The translations under genes and the position numbers were made by a program. The notes below the pieces were generated by a model. It worked only from the letters and a program-made list of their open reading frames with translations, made no database searches and was not told the DNA's origin. Below, piece after piece: positions 51,129-59,665 of a stretch of DNA of 64,000 bases. Each line of letters begins with the position of its first letter. The first letter of the stretch is position 1. Origin of the DNA: Pseudohongiella acticola (GTDB lineage: Bacteria > Pseudomonadota > Gammaproteobacteria > Pseudomonadales > Pseudohongiellaceae); contig NZ_MASR01000001.1 in NCBI RefSeq assembly GCF_001758195.1, positions 496,001 to 560,000 of the forward strand. Direction: 5' to 3'.

Positions 51129-52018
51129 TGCGTGCCCCCCTGTCGCCCATCGGTAACCGACTCATTGTCCTGCTGGGTCATCACGGTATAGAACACCCAG
51201 CTGATTAACAGGATGATCAGGAAATAAATCAGCGACATGGCCGCCGCTGGCCCCAGATCAAACTGACCAATCGCCATTTGCACCAGATCAATGGAGAGAA
51301 ATGTTGTCGCATTGCCCGGTCCGCCGCCGGTAACCACAAAGGGTTCGGTGTAGATCATGAACGAATCCATGAACCGCAACAGCACGGCAATGACCAGCAC
51401 ACGGCGCATCTTGGGTAACTGAATGTACCTGAACACGGCCCAGCGCGATGCCCCGTCAATACGCGCCGCCTGATAATAGGCGTCCGGTATCGAGACAAGA
51501 CCGGAATAACACAGCAGCACCACCAGGCTGGTCCAGTGCCAGACATCCATGACAATCAGTGTCACCCAGGCATCAAAGGTATCCTGCGTGTAATTGTAAT
51601 CTACGCCGAGTGCGGCCAGCGAATGCCCAAGCAGCCCAATATCGACACGGGCAAATACCTGCCAGATGGTCCCCACCACATTCCAGGGAATCAGCAATGG
51701 CAGTGCCATCAATACCAGGCAGACCGACACTCCCCAGCCACGTCGGGGCATGGCCAGCGCTACCGCAATGCCCAGCGGGATTTCTATCAACAGAATGATG
51801 CCGGAGAACAACAGGTTGCGCATCAGTGAGTTGTGGAAGCGCTCTGATGCCAGCACCTCCTGAAACCACTCCAGCCCCACCCAGTAGAACTCGTTATTGC
51901 CAAAGGAGTCCTGCACAGAATAGTTCACCACCGTCATCAATGGGATGATGGCGCTGAACGCGACCAGCAACAGCACAGGCAACACAAAAAACCAGGCTTT
52001 GTTGTTATACGGTTTCAC
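51125..52018 (-). CDS. glpP: Glycerol ABC transporter permease (GlpP-type, MalF/UgpA family)
   Basis: 297 residues, six predicted TM helices. It starts with GTG at 52018; GGAG lies 7 nt upstream and no better ATG is near. The EAA loop is YYQAARIDGASRWAVFRYIQ (about 178-197). It shares a 4-bp overlap with the next permease gene and follows the second ATPase after 51 bp. Forms the heterodimeric channel with the GlpQ-type subunit. Confidence 0.88.
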   Translation of the reverse strand: MKPYNNKAWFFVLPVLLLVAFSAIIPLMTVVNYSVQDSFGNNEFYWVGLEWFQEVLASERFHNSLMRNLLFSGIILLIEIPLGIAVALAMPRRGWGVSVCLVLMALPLLIPWNVVGTIWQVFARVDIGLLGHSLAALGVDYNYTQDTFDAWVTLIVMDVWHWTSLVVLLCYSGLVSIPDAYYQAARIDGASRWAVFRYIQLPKMRRVLVIAVLLRFMDSFMIYTEPFVVTGGGPGNATTFLSIDLVQMAIGQFDLGPAAAMSLIYFLIILLISWVFYTVMTQQDNESVTDGRQGGTQ

Positions 52019-52069
52019 AAATAGCTCCGGGGTGTCACAAGCAGCTCCAGGATTTCACAAATAGCTTTA

Positions 52070-53146
52070 TCATATCGATGCCCCACTCACCAGCTGCGAG
52101 TTCTGATAAATGTTGATGCGCTCACTGTCGAACTCCACGCAAGGATCACTGGGAATCGGCTGGTGCTCGGGTACAATAATGTCAAGCCGGTGATGCTGCA
52201 GCTGCGCCCTCGCAATTCGGTATCGGCCCACGTCTTCAACACCAACTATCTGTACCGGCATGCCATGCCCATTGTCAGCCAGACGGACAAACTCCGGACG
52301 AATCCCCAGCTCCACTACGCCGGACAACTCCGGATACTGCCTCGCCAGTGCGATCCGGCGACCGTCTATCACGGCCTCATTGCCAGCCACTTCGCAGGGC
52401 AATACATTCATGCCGGGTGAGCCGATAAATTGACCGACAAAGGTATGTTGCGGCGTATCAAACAACTCCTGCGGCGTGCCCATCTGCACAACTTCGCCGG
52501 CCAGCATCACCACAACCTTGTCAGCGAAGGTCAGCGCTTCGGTCTGGTCATGTGTCACATAAATCATGGTGTGACCGAACTGACGGTGAATCTGCTTGAG
52601 CTGGGTGCGCAACTGCCACTTCAAATGTGGATCAATGACCGTCAGGGGTTCATCAAACAGAATCGCATTGACATCTGTGCGCACCAGCCCACGTCCCAAA
52701 GATATTTTCTGTTTGTCATCGGCGCTCAATCCACGCGCTTTGCGATTGGCCAGAGATTCCAGGCCGAGCATGGCGATTGCCTGTTGTACCCGCGCATTGA
52801 TATCGGCGGCGCTCAGTTTGTCTGCCCCCCGGCGGTTGCGTAGTGGAAAAGCCAGGTTCTCTGCCACGGTCATGGTGTCGTACAACACCGGGAACTGGAA
52901 CACCTGGGCTATATTGCGCCGCTCTGTGGGCAGGGTTCCGACATCGGTATCGTCGAATAACAGCTGCCCTTCGCTGGGCTGTAACAGGCCTGATATGATA
53001 TTCAGCAATGTGGTTTTGCCACAGCCAGATGGTCCCAGCAGGGCGTAGGCGCCACCGTCATGCCATTCATGCGTTAATGCTTTCAGGGCATAGCTGTTGC
53101 CGCCATCATAAGAGTGCGCAATGTTATTGAGTGTAATTTTAGCCAT
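52070..53146 (-). CDS. glpT: Glycerol ABC transporter ATPase 2 (GlpT-type) with degenerate signature
   Basis: 358 residues. Walker A is GPSGCGKTTLLN (38-49), Walker B ILFDEPLTVIDPH (162-174), with the C-terminal MalK-like regulatory domain after about 235. The ABC signature LSGGQ is replaced by LSADDKQKISLGRG (140-153), a feature I know from GlpT-type subunits, so one of the two ATP sites of the heterodimer is expected to be weak. It follows the first ATPase by 30 bp. The name is unrelated to E. coli glpT. Confidence 0.88.
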   Translation of the reverse strand: MAKITLNNIAHSYDGGNSYALKALTHEWHDGGAYALLGPSGCGKTTLLNIISGLLQPSEGQLLFDDTDVGTLPTERRNIAQVFQFPVLYDTMTVAENLAFPLRNRRGADKLSAADINARVQQAIAMLGLESLANRKARGLSADDKQKISLGRGLVRTDVNAILFDEPLTVIDPHLKWQLRTQLKQIHRQFGHTMIYVTHDQTEALTFADKVVVMLAGEVVQMGTPQELFDTPQHTFVGQFIGSPGMNVLPCEVAGNEAVIDGRRIALARQYPELSGVVELGIRPEFVRLADNGHGMPVQIVGVEDVGRYRIARAQLQHHRLDIIVPEHQPIPSDPCVEFDSERINIYQNSQLVSGASI

Positions 53147-53176
53147 GACTGCCTGTGCTGTTGTCTGTCATCTGTT

Positions 53177-54286
53177 TCATGTCCCTGTTGCACTCGCTGC
53201 TGTCGGGCGAACCCCGTCACCGGGCGCCAGCACCCGTTGACCGCTGCGATCAAACAGATAAATATCGTCGGATGAAAAATACAGCGGCATGACGGCATCA
53301 ACCGCCAGGTGACGAATGCCGTGCGTCAGACTCACCCAGGGTCGCCCGGCCACCTGCAGATGCACATAGGTTTCCGAGCCGGTGATCTCTGTGACCCGCA
53401 CCTGGCCCTCAATTGCGCACTGTTTTTTGGCGTCACCTGTGGCCAGGGAGAGGTGCCATGGCCGCAGCGCCAGCGTGTACTCGGCATCCGGCAAGGCCGC
53501 CTGCTGAGGCGACAGGGCAACGACAAAACGGTCCAGCTGCAATTCGGCGCCCACTTTAACTACCGTCGCGGTATTCATTGGCGGATCGGAGAAGGTTTTT
53601 GCCGTGATCAGGTCACTAGGGTGATGGAACACTTCGATGGTACGGCCAAACTGGGTCACTCGCCCCTGATGCATCGTCGCGGTGTTTCCGCCCAATAGCA
53701 GTGCCTCCGAGGGCTCTGTACTGGCATACACCAGTATGGCGCCCAGCTCGGCAAAAATTCGGGGTAACTCCTGACGCAATTCTTCACGCAATTTGTAATC
53801 CAGGTTCGCCAGCGGCTCATCCAGCAACACCAGCTGGGAATCCTTGACCAGCGCCCGGGCGATGGCCGTGCGCTGTTGCTGACCACCTGACAACTGCGCC
53901 GGCCGCTTGTCCAGGAACTCGGTCAATCGCAACAGATCAGCAGCATGACGCACTTTTTTATCGATGTCGGCTGCCGCCAGTCTGGCGACCCGCAATGGGG
54001 AAGCGATATTTTCGTAGATACTCAGGGTAGGATAATTGATGAACTGCTGATAAACCATGGCAACGCGACGCTTCTGCACCGGGATGTTGAGGACGCTGCG
54101 TCCGTCCAGCAGGATATCGCCACGGGTGGGTTTGTCCAGTCCCGCCATTAGCCGCATCAGACTGGTTTTACCTGACAGGGTGGGCCCCAACAGCACATTC
54201 ATTGATCCGCGCGTCAATTGCAGACTGACATCACGAATATGATCCTCGTTGTCCACGCGTCTGCTTACGCCTGCCAGTTCCAGCAT
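53177..54286 (-). CDS. glpS: Glycerol ABC transporter ATPase 1 (GlpS-type)
   Basis: 369 residues and first gene of the six-gene operon. Walker A is GPTLSGKTSLMR (34-45), the signature is LSGGQQQRTAIARAL and Walker B LVLLDEPLANLD are canonical, and a MalK-like C-terminal domain follows. It therefore provides the full signature that its partner GlpT lacks. The ATG is preceded by AGGGTAGGGG and a long A/C-rich leader. Divergent from the D-2-hydroxyacid dehydrogenase. No glpK or glpD gene lies in the window. Confidence 0.88.
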   Translation of the reverse strand: MLELAGVSRRVDNEDHIRDVSLQLTRGSMNVLLGPTLSGKTSLMRLMAGLDKPTRGDILLDGRSVLNIPVQKRRVAMVYQQFINYPTLSIYENIASPLRVARLAAADIDKKVRHAADLLRLTEFLDKRPAQLSGGQQQRTAIARALVKDSQLVLLDEPLANLDYKLREELRQELPRIFAELGAILVYASTEPSEALLLGGNTATMHQGRVTQFGRTIEVFHHPSDLITAKTFSDPPMNTATVVKVGAELQLDRFVVALSPQQAALPDAEYTLALRPWHLSLATGDAKKQCAIEGQVRVTEITGSETYVHLQVAGRPWVSLTHGIRHLAVDAVMPLYFSSDDIYLFDRSGQRVLAPGDGVRPTAASATGT

Positions 54287-54296
54287 CCCCTACCCT

Positions 54297-54357
54297 GTTT
54301 GTTGTCGTTGTTGTAGATGGTTATGTGTTCTTGTTGTTTTGATTAGTTGTTTTGCTC
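54297..54357 (-). promoter_or_regulatory. A/C-rich untranslated leader of glpS (possible sRNA target or translation enhancer)
   Basis: On the mRNA strand this stretch is almost free of G and U and is built from ACAAC/CAACAA units. Such unstructured C/A-rich leaders aid ribosome loading, and in enterobacteria they are the targets of the sRNA GcvB on ABC transporter mRNAs. Just upstream, TTGTATTACAA (54396-54406) is a perfect 11-bp palindrome and possible operator. Confidence 0.4.
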
Positions 54358-54507
54358 ATGCATTATTACCATATTAGACTGATGATTTGCAGTACTTGTA
54401 TTACAAAACTTGTTGATGCAGAACTACGCTTGCAAATAGCTCCTGCAATACAGCTATTGCCAAACCCGCTTTCGAAAATCGTCTTTGGAGCAAAACAGGA
54501 ACCTGCC

Positions 54508-55434
54508 ATGAAAGCCGTATTACTTGACGCCGCCAGCCTGGGCGACGATGTGGACCTTGCGCCGCTGGCGGCGGCAGTGGATGAGCTGGTCATCCATCAA
54601 CATACCGCCGTTGAGCAATGTGTGGCACGGCTGACCGGTGCGCAGGCGGCCATCTGCAACAAGGTGGTGCTGGACGCGGACACACTGGCAGCCTTGCCCG
54701 GCCTCAGCTTGATCTGTGTACTGGCGACGGGCACAAACAATATTGACAGTGATGCCGCCGCCCGGCAGGGCATCGAGGTACGCAACATCACTGCTTATGG
54801 CACCGCCAGCGTTGCGCAACATACCCTGATGCTGATGTTGGCACTGGCAAACCGCCTGCCGCTGTACCAGCACGACGTCAACGCCGGCGACTGGCAGCAC
54901 AGCAAGTCTTTCTGCCTGATGACACATACAACACTGCAGCTGGACGGCAAACATCTGGTTATTGTGGGCCAGGGCGAGCTCGGGCAACGGGTCGCCCATC
55001 TGGCAGAAGCGTTTGGCATGCGAGTGAGTTTCACTGCGCGCCCGGGCAATGAGCGACACGATCAGCGCCCAACACTGGCGCAGCTGGCACCAGCAGCGGA
55101 TATCATCAGCCTGCACTGTCCGTTGACCGAGCATACCCGTCACCTGATTGATCAGGCCATGCTGAGCAAACTGAAACCAGGTGCAATACTGATCAACTGC
55201 GCTCGCGGTGGTATCGTCGATGACGGTGCCGCGCTGGCAGCACTTCGGCAGGGATTTCTGGGTGGCCTGGGGGTTGATGTGCTGCCGCAGGAGCCGCCCA
55301 GTCAGGGCCATGCGTTGTTAACGGCGTTGCAGGACAAGCTCAACCTGGTTGTGACGCCGCATAACGCCTGGATAAGCCCGGAAGCGCGTCAGACGGTCGT
55401 CGACATGACCGCTGACAACTTGCGTCAGACCTGA
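54508..55434 (+). CDS. D-2-hydroxyacid dehydrogenase (glycerate/hydroxypyruvate reductase type)
   Basis: 308 residues from the ATG at 54508 (AGGA 8 nt upstream); the open frame before it is non-conserved. Members interconvert D-2-hydroxyacids and 2-ketoacids with NAD(P)H. The Rossmann motif is GQGELG (154-159). The catalytic Arg233, Glu262 and His285 lie in NCARGGIVDDG, VLPQEPP and TPHNAW. MKAVLLDAASLG at the start resembles HprA-type glycerate dehydrogenases. It is divergent from the glycerol ABC operon, which makes a link to glycerate metabolism tempting but unproven. Its 3' end overlaps the convergent aminotransferase by 10 bp. Confidence 0.87.
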   Translation: MKAVLLDAASLGDDVDLAPLAAAVDELVIHQHTAVEQCVARLTGAQAAICNKVVLDADTLAALPGLSLICVLATGTNNIDSDAAARQGIEVRNITAYGTASVAQHTLMLMLALANRLPLYQHDVNAGDWQHSKSFCLMTHTTLQLDGKHLVIVGQGELGQRVAHLAEAFGMRVSFTARPGNERHDQRPTLAQLAPAADIISLHCPLTEHTRHLIDQAMLSKLKPGAILINCARGGIVDDGAALAALRQGFLGGLGVDVLPQEPPSQGHALLTALQDKLNLVVTPHNAWISPEARQTVVDMTADNLRQT

Positions 55435-57080
55435 GCCACCAACGATTCCGTGGGCAGCACAAACCAGCGCAGGACTTCGTGCTCAGCGCAAAGCGCCGGA
55501 TCACAGGGGGCAACATCCGGATGCTCAGCCAGAAGTTGCGCCTCGGCGGTTGCCAGCGACTGCGACAGTGACGGTGGATAATGCTGGCCGTCGCCGACTT
55601 GTCGACTCTGACGCCAGTCCAGCGCTGCCAGTGGATCCTGCCGCTCGCTGACGGCATGCTGGTATCGCCAGACGCCGTGACTGGCTTCATAACGGTAACA
55701 ACGCAACAATCGCCAGCCGTGTCTGGCGACCAGCTCAAGCGCGCGCAGCAGGTACTCCAGCTCCTCGGCATCAATAAAATAGTTGAAATTGAGACGCACC
55801 CAACCAGGGCGCATCAGGCCGGCACCTGACGTTACGGCAGCCTGCACACGTTTACTGTAAGCCATGTCCATGCCCAGCAGACTGTGCGCATAGGGCCCGG
55901 CGCATGAACACCCGCCTCTGGCCTGAATGCCAAACAGGTCATTCAGCAGGGATACCACAAAACCATAATGCAGCTCACGCTTACCATGCCAGAAGCGCAA
56001 GGAAAAAATCGGCAAACGATGACCGTCTGCATTGCCCAGCACCTCGATATTGTCACAGGCCTGCAGCCGCGCCATGACTGTTTCAGCCATGGCCTGCTCC
56101 TTAGCCTGAATCACGTCAATACCCACCTGCTGCTGCAGGGAAAACACCAGGCCGGCGCGAATGGATTCGACAATGGCCGGTGTGCCACCCTCCTCACGAC
56201 GTTCAATATCCGTGACATAAACATGATCATCCGGCGTGACGTAGGATACGGTGCCGCCTCCGACCATCGCTGGCACACGGTTTCGAAACAGGCCCTGCTT
56301 GGCTACCAGAATACCTGGCGTCCCCGGACCGCCGACAAATTTATGCGGCGACAGAAACACTGCATCCAGGGCGTCATCGGCGTTCATGTCAATGCGAACA
56401 TAGGGCCCGGCCGCGGCATAGTCCCAGCATGCCAGTGCGCCAAAACGCTTGAGCAGCGCAGTGATGGCAGCAACATCGGTCTTGATGCCGGTGACATTGG
56501 ACGCCGCCGAAAAACTGCCAATCAGCAAATTGCGCTGCTGGTGCCTGATCAACGCCGTCTCCAGGGCGTTCAGGTCGATACTCCCTGCGCTGTTCAGGGG
56601 AATCAATTCCAGCCTGGCGATACTCTCGCGCCAGGGCAATTCATTTGAGTGGTGCTCGTAGGGACCAATAAATACAACCGGGCGCTCGTCCTCGGGCAGC
56701 TTCGCCGACAGCTGGCAACGCTGATCAAGATCAGCAGGCAGACGCAGGTTAAGAACGTCTATCAGTTTATTGATGGCCGCAGTGGCACCCGAGCCGCAGA
56801 AAATCACTTTGTCATCCGCCGAGCCATTGACTGCCCGCCGGATCATCTGTCGCGAGGATTCACGTAGCGCCGAGGTACGGGCACCCGTATAGGTGGTCTC
56901 GGTATGGGTGTTGGCATAGAACGGCAATACCTGCTCGCGAATATAGTCCTCAATAAAACCCAGACTACGGCCTGATGCCGTGTAATCGGCGTACACCAGC
57001 GGTCGATCGCCAAACGCGGTGCGAATGCAATGACGCTGGCCAATGACATTGTCACGGATTTTCTGAATCAACTCGCTCAT
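55425..57080 (-). CDS. Class V aminotransferase / cysteine desulfurase-like protein, extended
   Basis: 551 residues. PLP-dependent fold: the nucleophile-binding lysine is Lys247 in LSPHKFVGGPGTPG, and Asp220 in CWDYAAAGPYV contacts the cofactor. GSGATAAINKLIDVL and PYEHHSNELPWRE complete the group. It exceeds the about 400 residues of cysteine desulfurases through a C-terminal extension of about 120 residues without a recognised domain. The start at 57080 has GAGG at 5-6 nt; a later-starting alternative at 57143 lies inside the repeated motif region. Divergent from an Lrp/AsnC gene, whose motif repeats lie between. Reaction is unknown. Confidence 0.8.
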   Translation of the reverse strand: MSELIQKIRDNVIGQRHCIRTAFGDRPLVYADYTASGRSLGFIEDYIREQVLPFYANTHTETTYTGARTSALRESSRQMIRRAVNGSADDKVIFCGSGATAAINKLIDVLNLRLPADLDQRCQLSAKLPEDERPVVFIGPYEHHSNELPWRESIARLELIPLNSAGSIDLNALETALIRHQQRNLLIGSFSAASNVTGIKTDVAAITALLKRFGALACWDYAAAGPYVRIDMNADDALDAVFLSPHKFVGGPGTPGILVAKQGLFRNRVPAMVGGGTVSYVTPDDHVYVTDIERREEGGTPAIVESIRAGLVFSLQQQVGIDVIQAKEQAMAETVMARLQACDNIEVLGNADGHRLPIFSLRFWHGKRELHYGFVVSLLNDLFGIQARGGCSCAGPYAHSLLGMDMAYSKRVQAAVTSGAGLMRPGWVRLNFNYFIDAEELEYLLRALELVARHGWRLLRCYRYEASHGVWRYQHAVSERQDPLAALDWRQSRQVGDGQHYPPSLSQSLATAEAQLLAEHPDVAPCDPALCAEHEVLRWFVLPTESLVAQV

Positions 57081-57136
57081 GGTGGCCTCGGCTGCAACGG
57101 CATTGTCGAAGGCCAGTATCGTACTCAATTCAAGGC

Positions 57137-57219
57137 GAAACATTGTTCCTATTTGTATCAATATATCGCTTTTTATCGAGACATTGTTCCGATATTATTG
57201 AATCTATTGAAACATTATC
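57137..57219. promoter_or_regulatory. Three repeats of an ACATTGTT-type motif, likely Lrp/AsnC binding sites
   Basis: GAAACATTGTTCC (57137-57149), GAGACATTGTTCC (57178-57190) and GAAACATTATC (57209-57219) are direct repeats in the same orientation, spaced 41 and 31 bp apart. They lie in the short region shared by the aminotransferase and the Lrp-type gene. Multiple phased copies next to an Lrp family gene fit autoregulation and control of the divergent gene. Confidence 0.55.
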
Positions 57220-57252
57220 TCACATCAAGGCCACAGGCTGAATGGTAACGCT

Positions 57253-57699
57253 ATGGATACTCAGGACAGAAAATTATTACGTCTTTTACAACAGGATGCA
57301 GCGCTGTCAGTGGCCGATCTGGCTGAGGCCGTTGGTATGTCCAAGTCTGCCTGCTGGCGACGAATTCAGAAGCTGGAGGACGACGGCACCATCAGACAAC
57401 GTGTCACGCTGCTGGATCCCACCAAACTGGGGCTTGGACTCACCGTTTTTGTGACCGTGCGCACCAATCAGCACAACGCCGACTGGGCGAAGCATTTCAA
57501 CAAGGTCGTGCAGGACGTCGAAGGTGTGCTGGAAGTCTACCGGCTGGGCGGTCAGATAGACTACCTGCTGAAAGCCGTGGTGGCGGACATGCCCGGATAT
57601 GACCGGCTCTATCAGCAATTGATCGCCGCAGACCTGTTTGATGTCACCGCCAGCTTTGTCATGGAGGAAATCAAAACCACCACGGTGCTGCCGATCTAA
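57253..57699 (+). CDS. Lrp/AsnC-family transcriptional regulator
   Basis: 148 residues. An N-terminal winged helix (about 1-60: LLRLLQQDAALSVADLAEAVGMSKSACWRRIQKLE) and a RAM (ligand-sensing) domain (about 68-148, VFVTVRTN...LLKAVVADMPGYDRLYQQLI) match the feast-famine regulators that sense amino acids. It is one of the shorter members, of normal length. The ribosome site is poor. It is divergent from the class V aminotransferase and convergent with the PQQ gene 10 bp downstream; repeats at 57137-57219 are probable binding sites. Confidence 0.88.
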   Translation: MDTQDRKLLRLLQQDAALSVADLAEAVGMSKSACWRRIQKLEDDGTIRQRVTLLDPTKLGLGLTVFVTVRTNQHNADWAKHFNKVVQDVEGVLEVYRLGGQIDYLLKAVVADMPGYDRLYQQLIAADLFDVTASFVMEEIKTTTVLPI

Positions 57700-57708
57700 G
57701 CGTTTCGG

Positions 57709-59625
57709 TTAGCGCCGGGGCCGAAAAGCCAGCAACACATTGCCTGCCTGCTGGCGAAACCGGTCGTATCCGGAACCCACAAACACCATGCCGGCACCGG
57801 CGGCGATGGTATGTGAATCGAAAGCACCGCCGTGCGCTTCAACGTTGTTGACCGTGGCAAAACTCTGGGAGGAATCAAACTCGAACAGGATATCGCCGTT
57901 CTCACCATCAAACACAAACAACCTGCCATCGATATTACCAGCCACTAAAGCGCCATCCACGACCAGAGGCAACGCTGAGAAGCCATAGCGTTGCTGGCAG
58001 GTTTCGACACGCAGGTTGCGACCATTAGCGCAGTCAGGCCGGGCACGAAACGCCCATACCGGCTCCCCGGTGTCCAGATCAAATGCATACACACCGGCAT
58101 CAACCATGTCGTCAGTCATGCTGGCATAGTGTGGGTCGTTGATCGGCAGGAATACGCGTTCACCATCCACCGCGATGCCCCAGTGATTACCCCCCAGAGC
58201 ACCACCATCACCCACCCGTTGCTGCCAGACCACGCTACCATCGTCCGGGCGCAGCGCCCACAGATGCCCGGATTTCTGGCCCGCCACCAGACGTTCACTG
58301 CCATCCGCCAGCGTTACCAGCGTGGCAGCACTACCAAAATCCCAGTCCTTGATAATGCTGTCGTCAGCAGAGGGACAATTGGGGCCGTATTCTCGGCCGG
58401 TGCAGGCCATGTTCCAGACGTCATTGGCGACCGCCTGGAACTGCCAGCGCACATCACCGGAATCGAGGTCCAGCGCGATAATGGCGTTGCTGGTGTCGGT
58501 AGCCGGCAACGAAGTATTCTCACCGGTAGTGACATACAGCAGCCGGCGCTTTTCATCAAGGCTGGGGCTGGACCAGATCGGCGCACCTGACGGTCCCCGC
58601 AACCGGGTACCCACTGCGTTACGTTGGCCGGTGTAGTCAGCCAGTGGCATGGTGTAATAGGTCCATACGGTTTCACCGGTGAGGCCGTCCATAGCAACCA
58701 CCGCGCCACGACCATCACAGCATTCATGTGTGGCTTCAGCGCCACGTTGCACACCCGAGGCTGATACCGGCAAATACAGTCGTTGCTCAAAAAACAGGGG
58801 AGCCCCGGTCAGACGTGTGTGCACACCCTCATCGACGGCACCATCAATCACCCAGGCCGCATCGCCAGTCAGGGGATCAATGGCGTGCAGACGGGCACGT
58901 TCATCCGTGACGTAAAGCAGGCGTTCACCGTTGGCCAGAACATCACTCAGTGTCATCGAACTGCGCAGACTGGCGCCGGCGTCATAGGCCCATTTCAGGC
59001 AGCCTGAAACCGTATCAATAGCCAGTACCTGTTCCGTCGCTGCGGCAGGATAAAATAAAGTGCCGCCAGCGATTACCGGCGTTGAACGCAAACCACCAAT
59101 ACCCGGCAGACCCAGAGCCCAGGCAAGTTCAAGATCAGCCATATCGGATTTGTTGAGGCCGCTTTGTTCAGCGCTCAGATTGCGGGAAAATTGTAAGTCA
59201 CCACCCGCATTGGCCAACGACACGGGCGCCAGATCAATCGAGCGCTGTGATTCCGAACAACGGTTGTCGGTCAGCCACTGCCCTGACACGGGTGGCACGG
59301 CCAGATAGTCAATCACGTCTTCGCGCTCGGCCTCAGTCAAACGCTGACCCTGTGCCTGCATCAGCCCCGCAGTCAATGCAAAGCGCAGAGTGTCCGCTGT
59401 CATTGCATTCAGAGCATCAACGGACACCGCCCTTGGATCGCCGCCTTCATGGCAGGTCGCACAATGGGCGGCAAACACCGCCGCCCCCGGGTGGCTGTCT
59501 TCTTCCTGGGCCGGGGCCGGAAACGCGGCTAACAGCGATAACGTTGCTCCCACCGCCGTCTGAACCGATAGCTTTATCGGTGTTGGTATTGTCATTCGAC
59601 GGCGAAAGAAGCTGGCTATGCTCAT
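57709..59625 (-). CDS. PQQ-dependent dehydrogenase with N-terminal cytochrome c (polyvinyl alcohol dehydrogenase-like)
   Basis: 638 residues. A Sec leader ends near APAQE (about 40), or starts at Met11. A cytochrome c domain (about 45-115) has heme CATCH (Cys55-His59). Residues about 150-630 are a PQQ eight-bladed propeller with tryptophan-docking-like repeats (VWTYYTMPL, VRWQFQAVANDVWN, EPVWAFRARPDC). HECCDG carries an adjacent-Cys pair as found in quinoprotein dehydrogenases. Family enzymes oxidise alcohols, including secondary alcohols or polyvinyl alcohol, in the periplasm. PQQ synthesis genes are not in the window. It follows DUF5916 (59666) by 40 bp and may be co-transcribed. Confidence 0.85.
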   Translation of the reverse strand: MSIASFFRRRMTIPTPIKLSVQTAVGATLSLLAAFPAPAQEEDSHPGAAVFAAHCATCHEGGDPRAVSVDALNAMTADTLRFALTAGLMQAQGQRLTEAEREDVIDYLAVPPVSGQWLTDNRCSESQRSIDLAPVSLANAGGDLQFSRNLSAEQSGLNKSDMADLELAWALGLPGIGGLRSTPVIAGGTLFYPAAATEQVLAIDTVSGCLKWAYDAGASLRSSMTLSDVLANGERLLYVTDERARLHAIDPLTGDAAWVIDGAVDEGVHTRLTGAPLFFEQRLYLPVSASGVQRGAEATHECCDGRGAVVAMDGLTGETVWTYYTMPLADYTGQRNAVGTRLRGPSGAPIWSSPSLDEKRRLLYVTTGENTSLPATDTSNAIIALDLDSGDVRWQFQAVANDVWNMACTGREYGPNCPSADDSIIKDWDFGSAATLVTLADGSERLVAGQKSGHLWALRPDDGSVVWQQRVGDGGALGGNHWGIAVDGERVFLPINDPHYASMTDDMVDAGVYAFDLDTGEPVWAFRARPDCANGRNLRVETCQQRYGFSALPLVVDGALVAGNIDGRLFVFDGENGDILFEFDSSQSFATVNNVEAHGGAFDSHTIAAGAGMVFVGSGYDRFRQQAGNVLLAFRPRR

Positions 59626-59665
59626 GGGATCACAGGCTCACTTTTTGCTCTGTTTGTTTTTGTCT

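Noticed and set aside
53177-54286. Naming this operon as sn-glycerol-3-phosphate (ugp) or maltose transporter
   Set aside because: Two separate ATPases, a DUF2160 protein and the oversized binding protein in this order fit glpSTPQUV, not ugpBAEC or mal.
54520-55311. 263-residue frame opposite the D-2-hydroxyacid dehydrogenase
   Set aside because: Shadow of a gene with complete catalytic residues.
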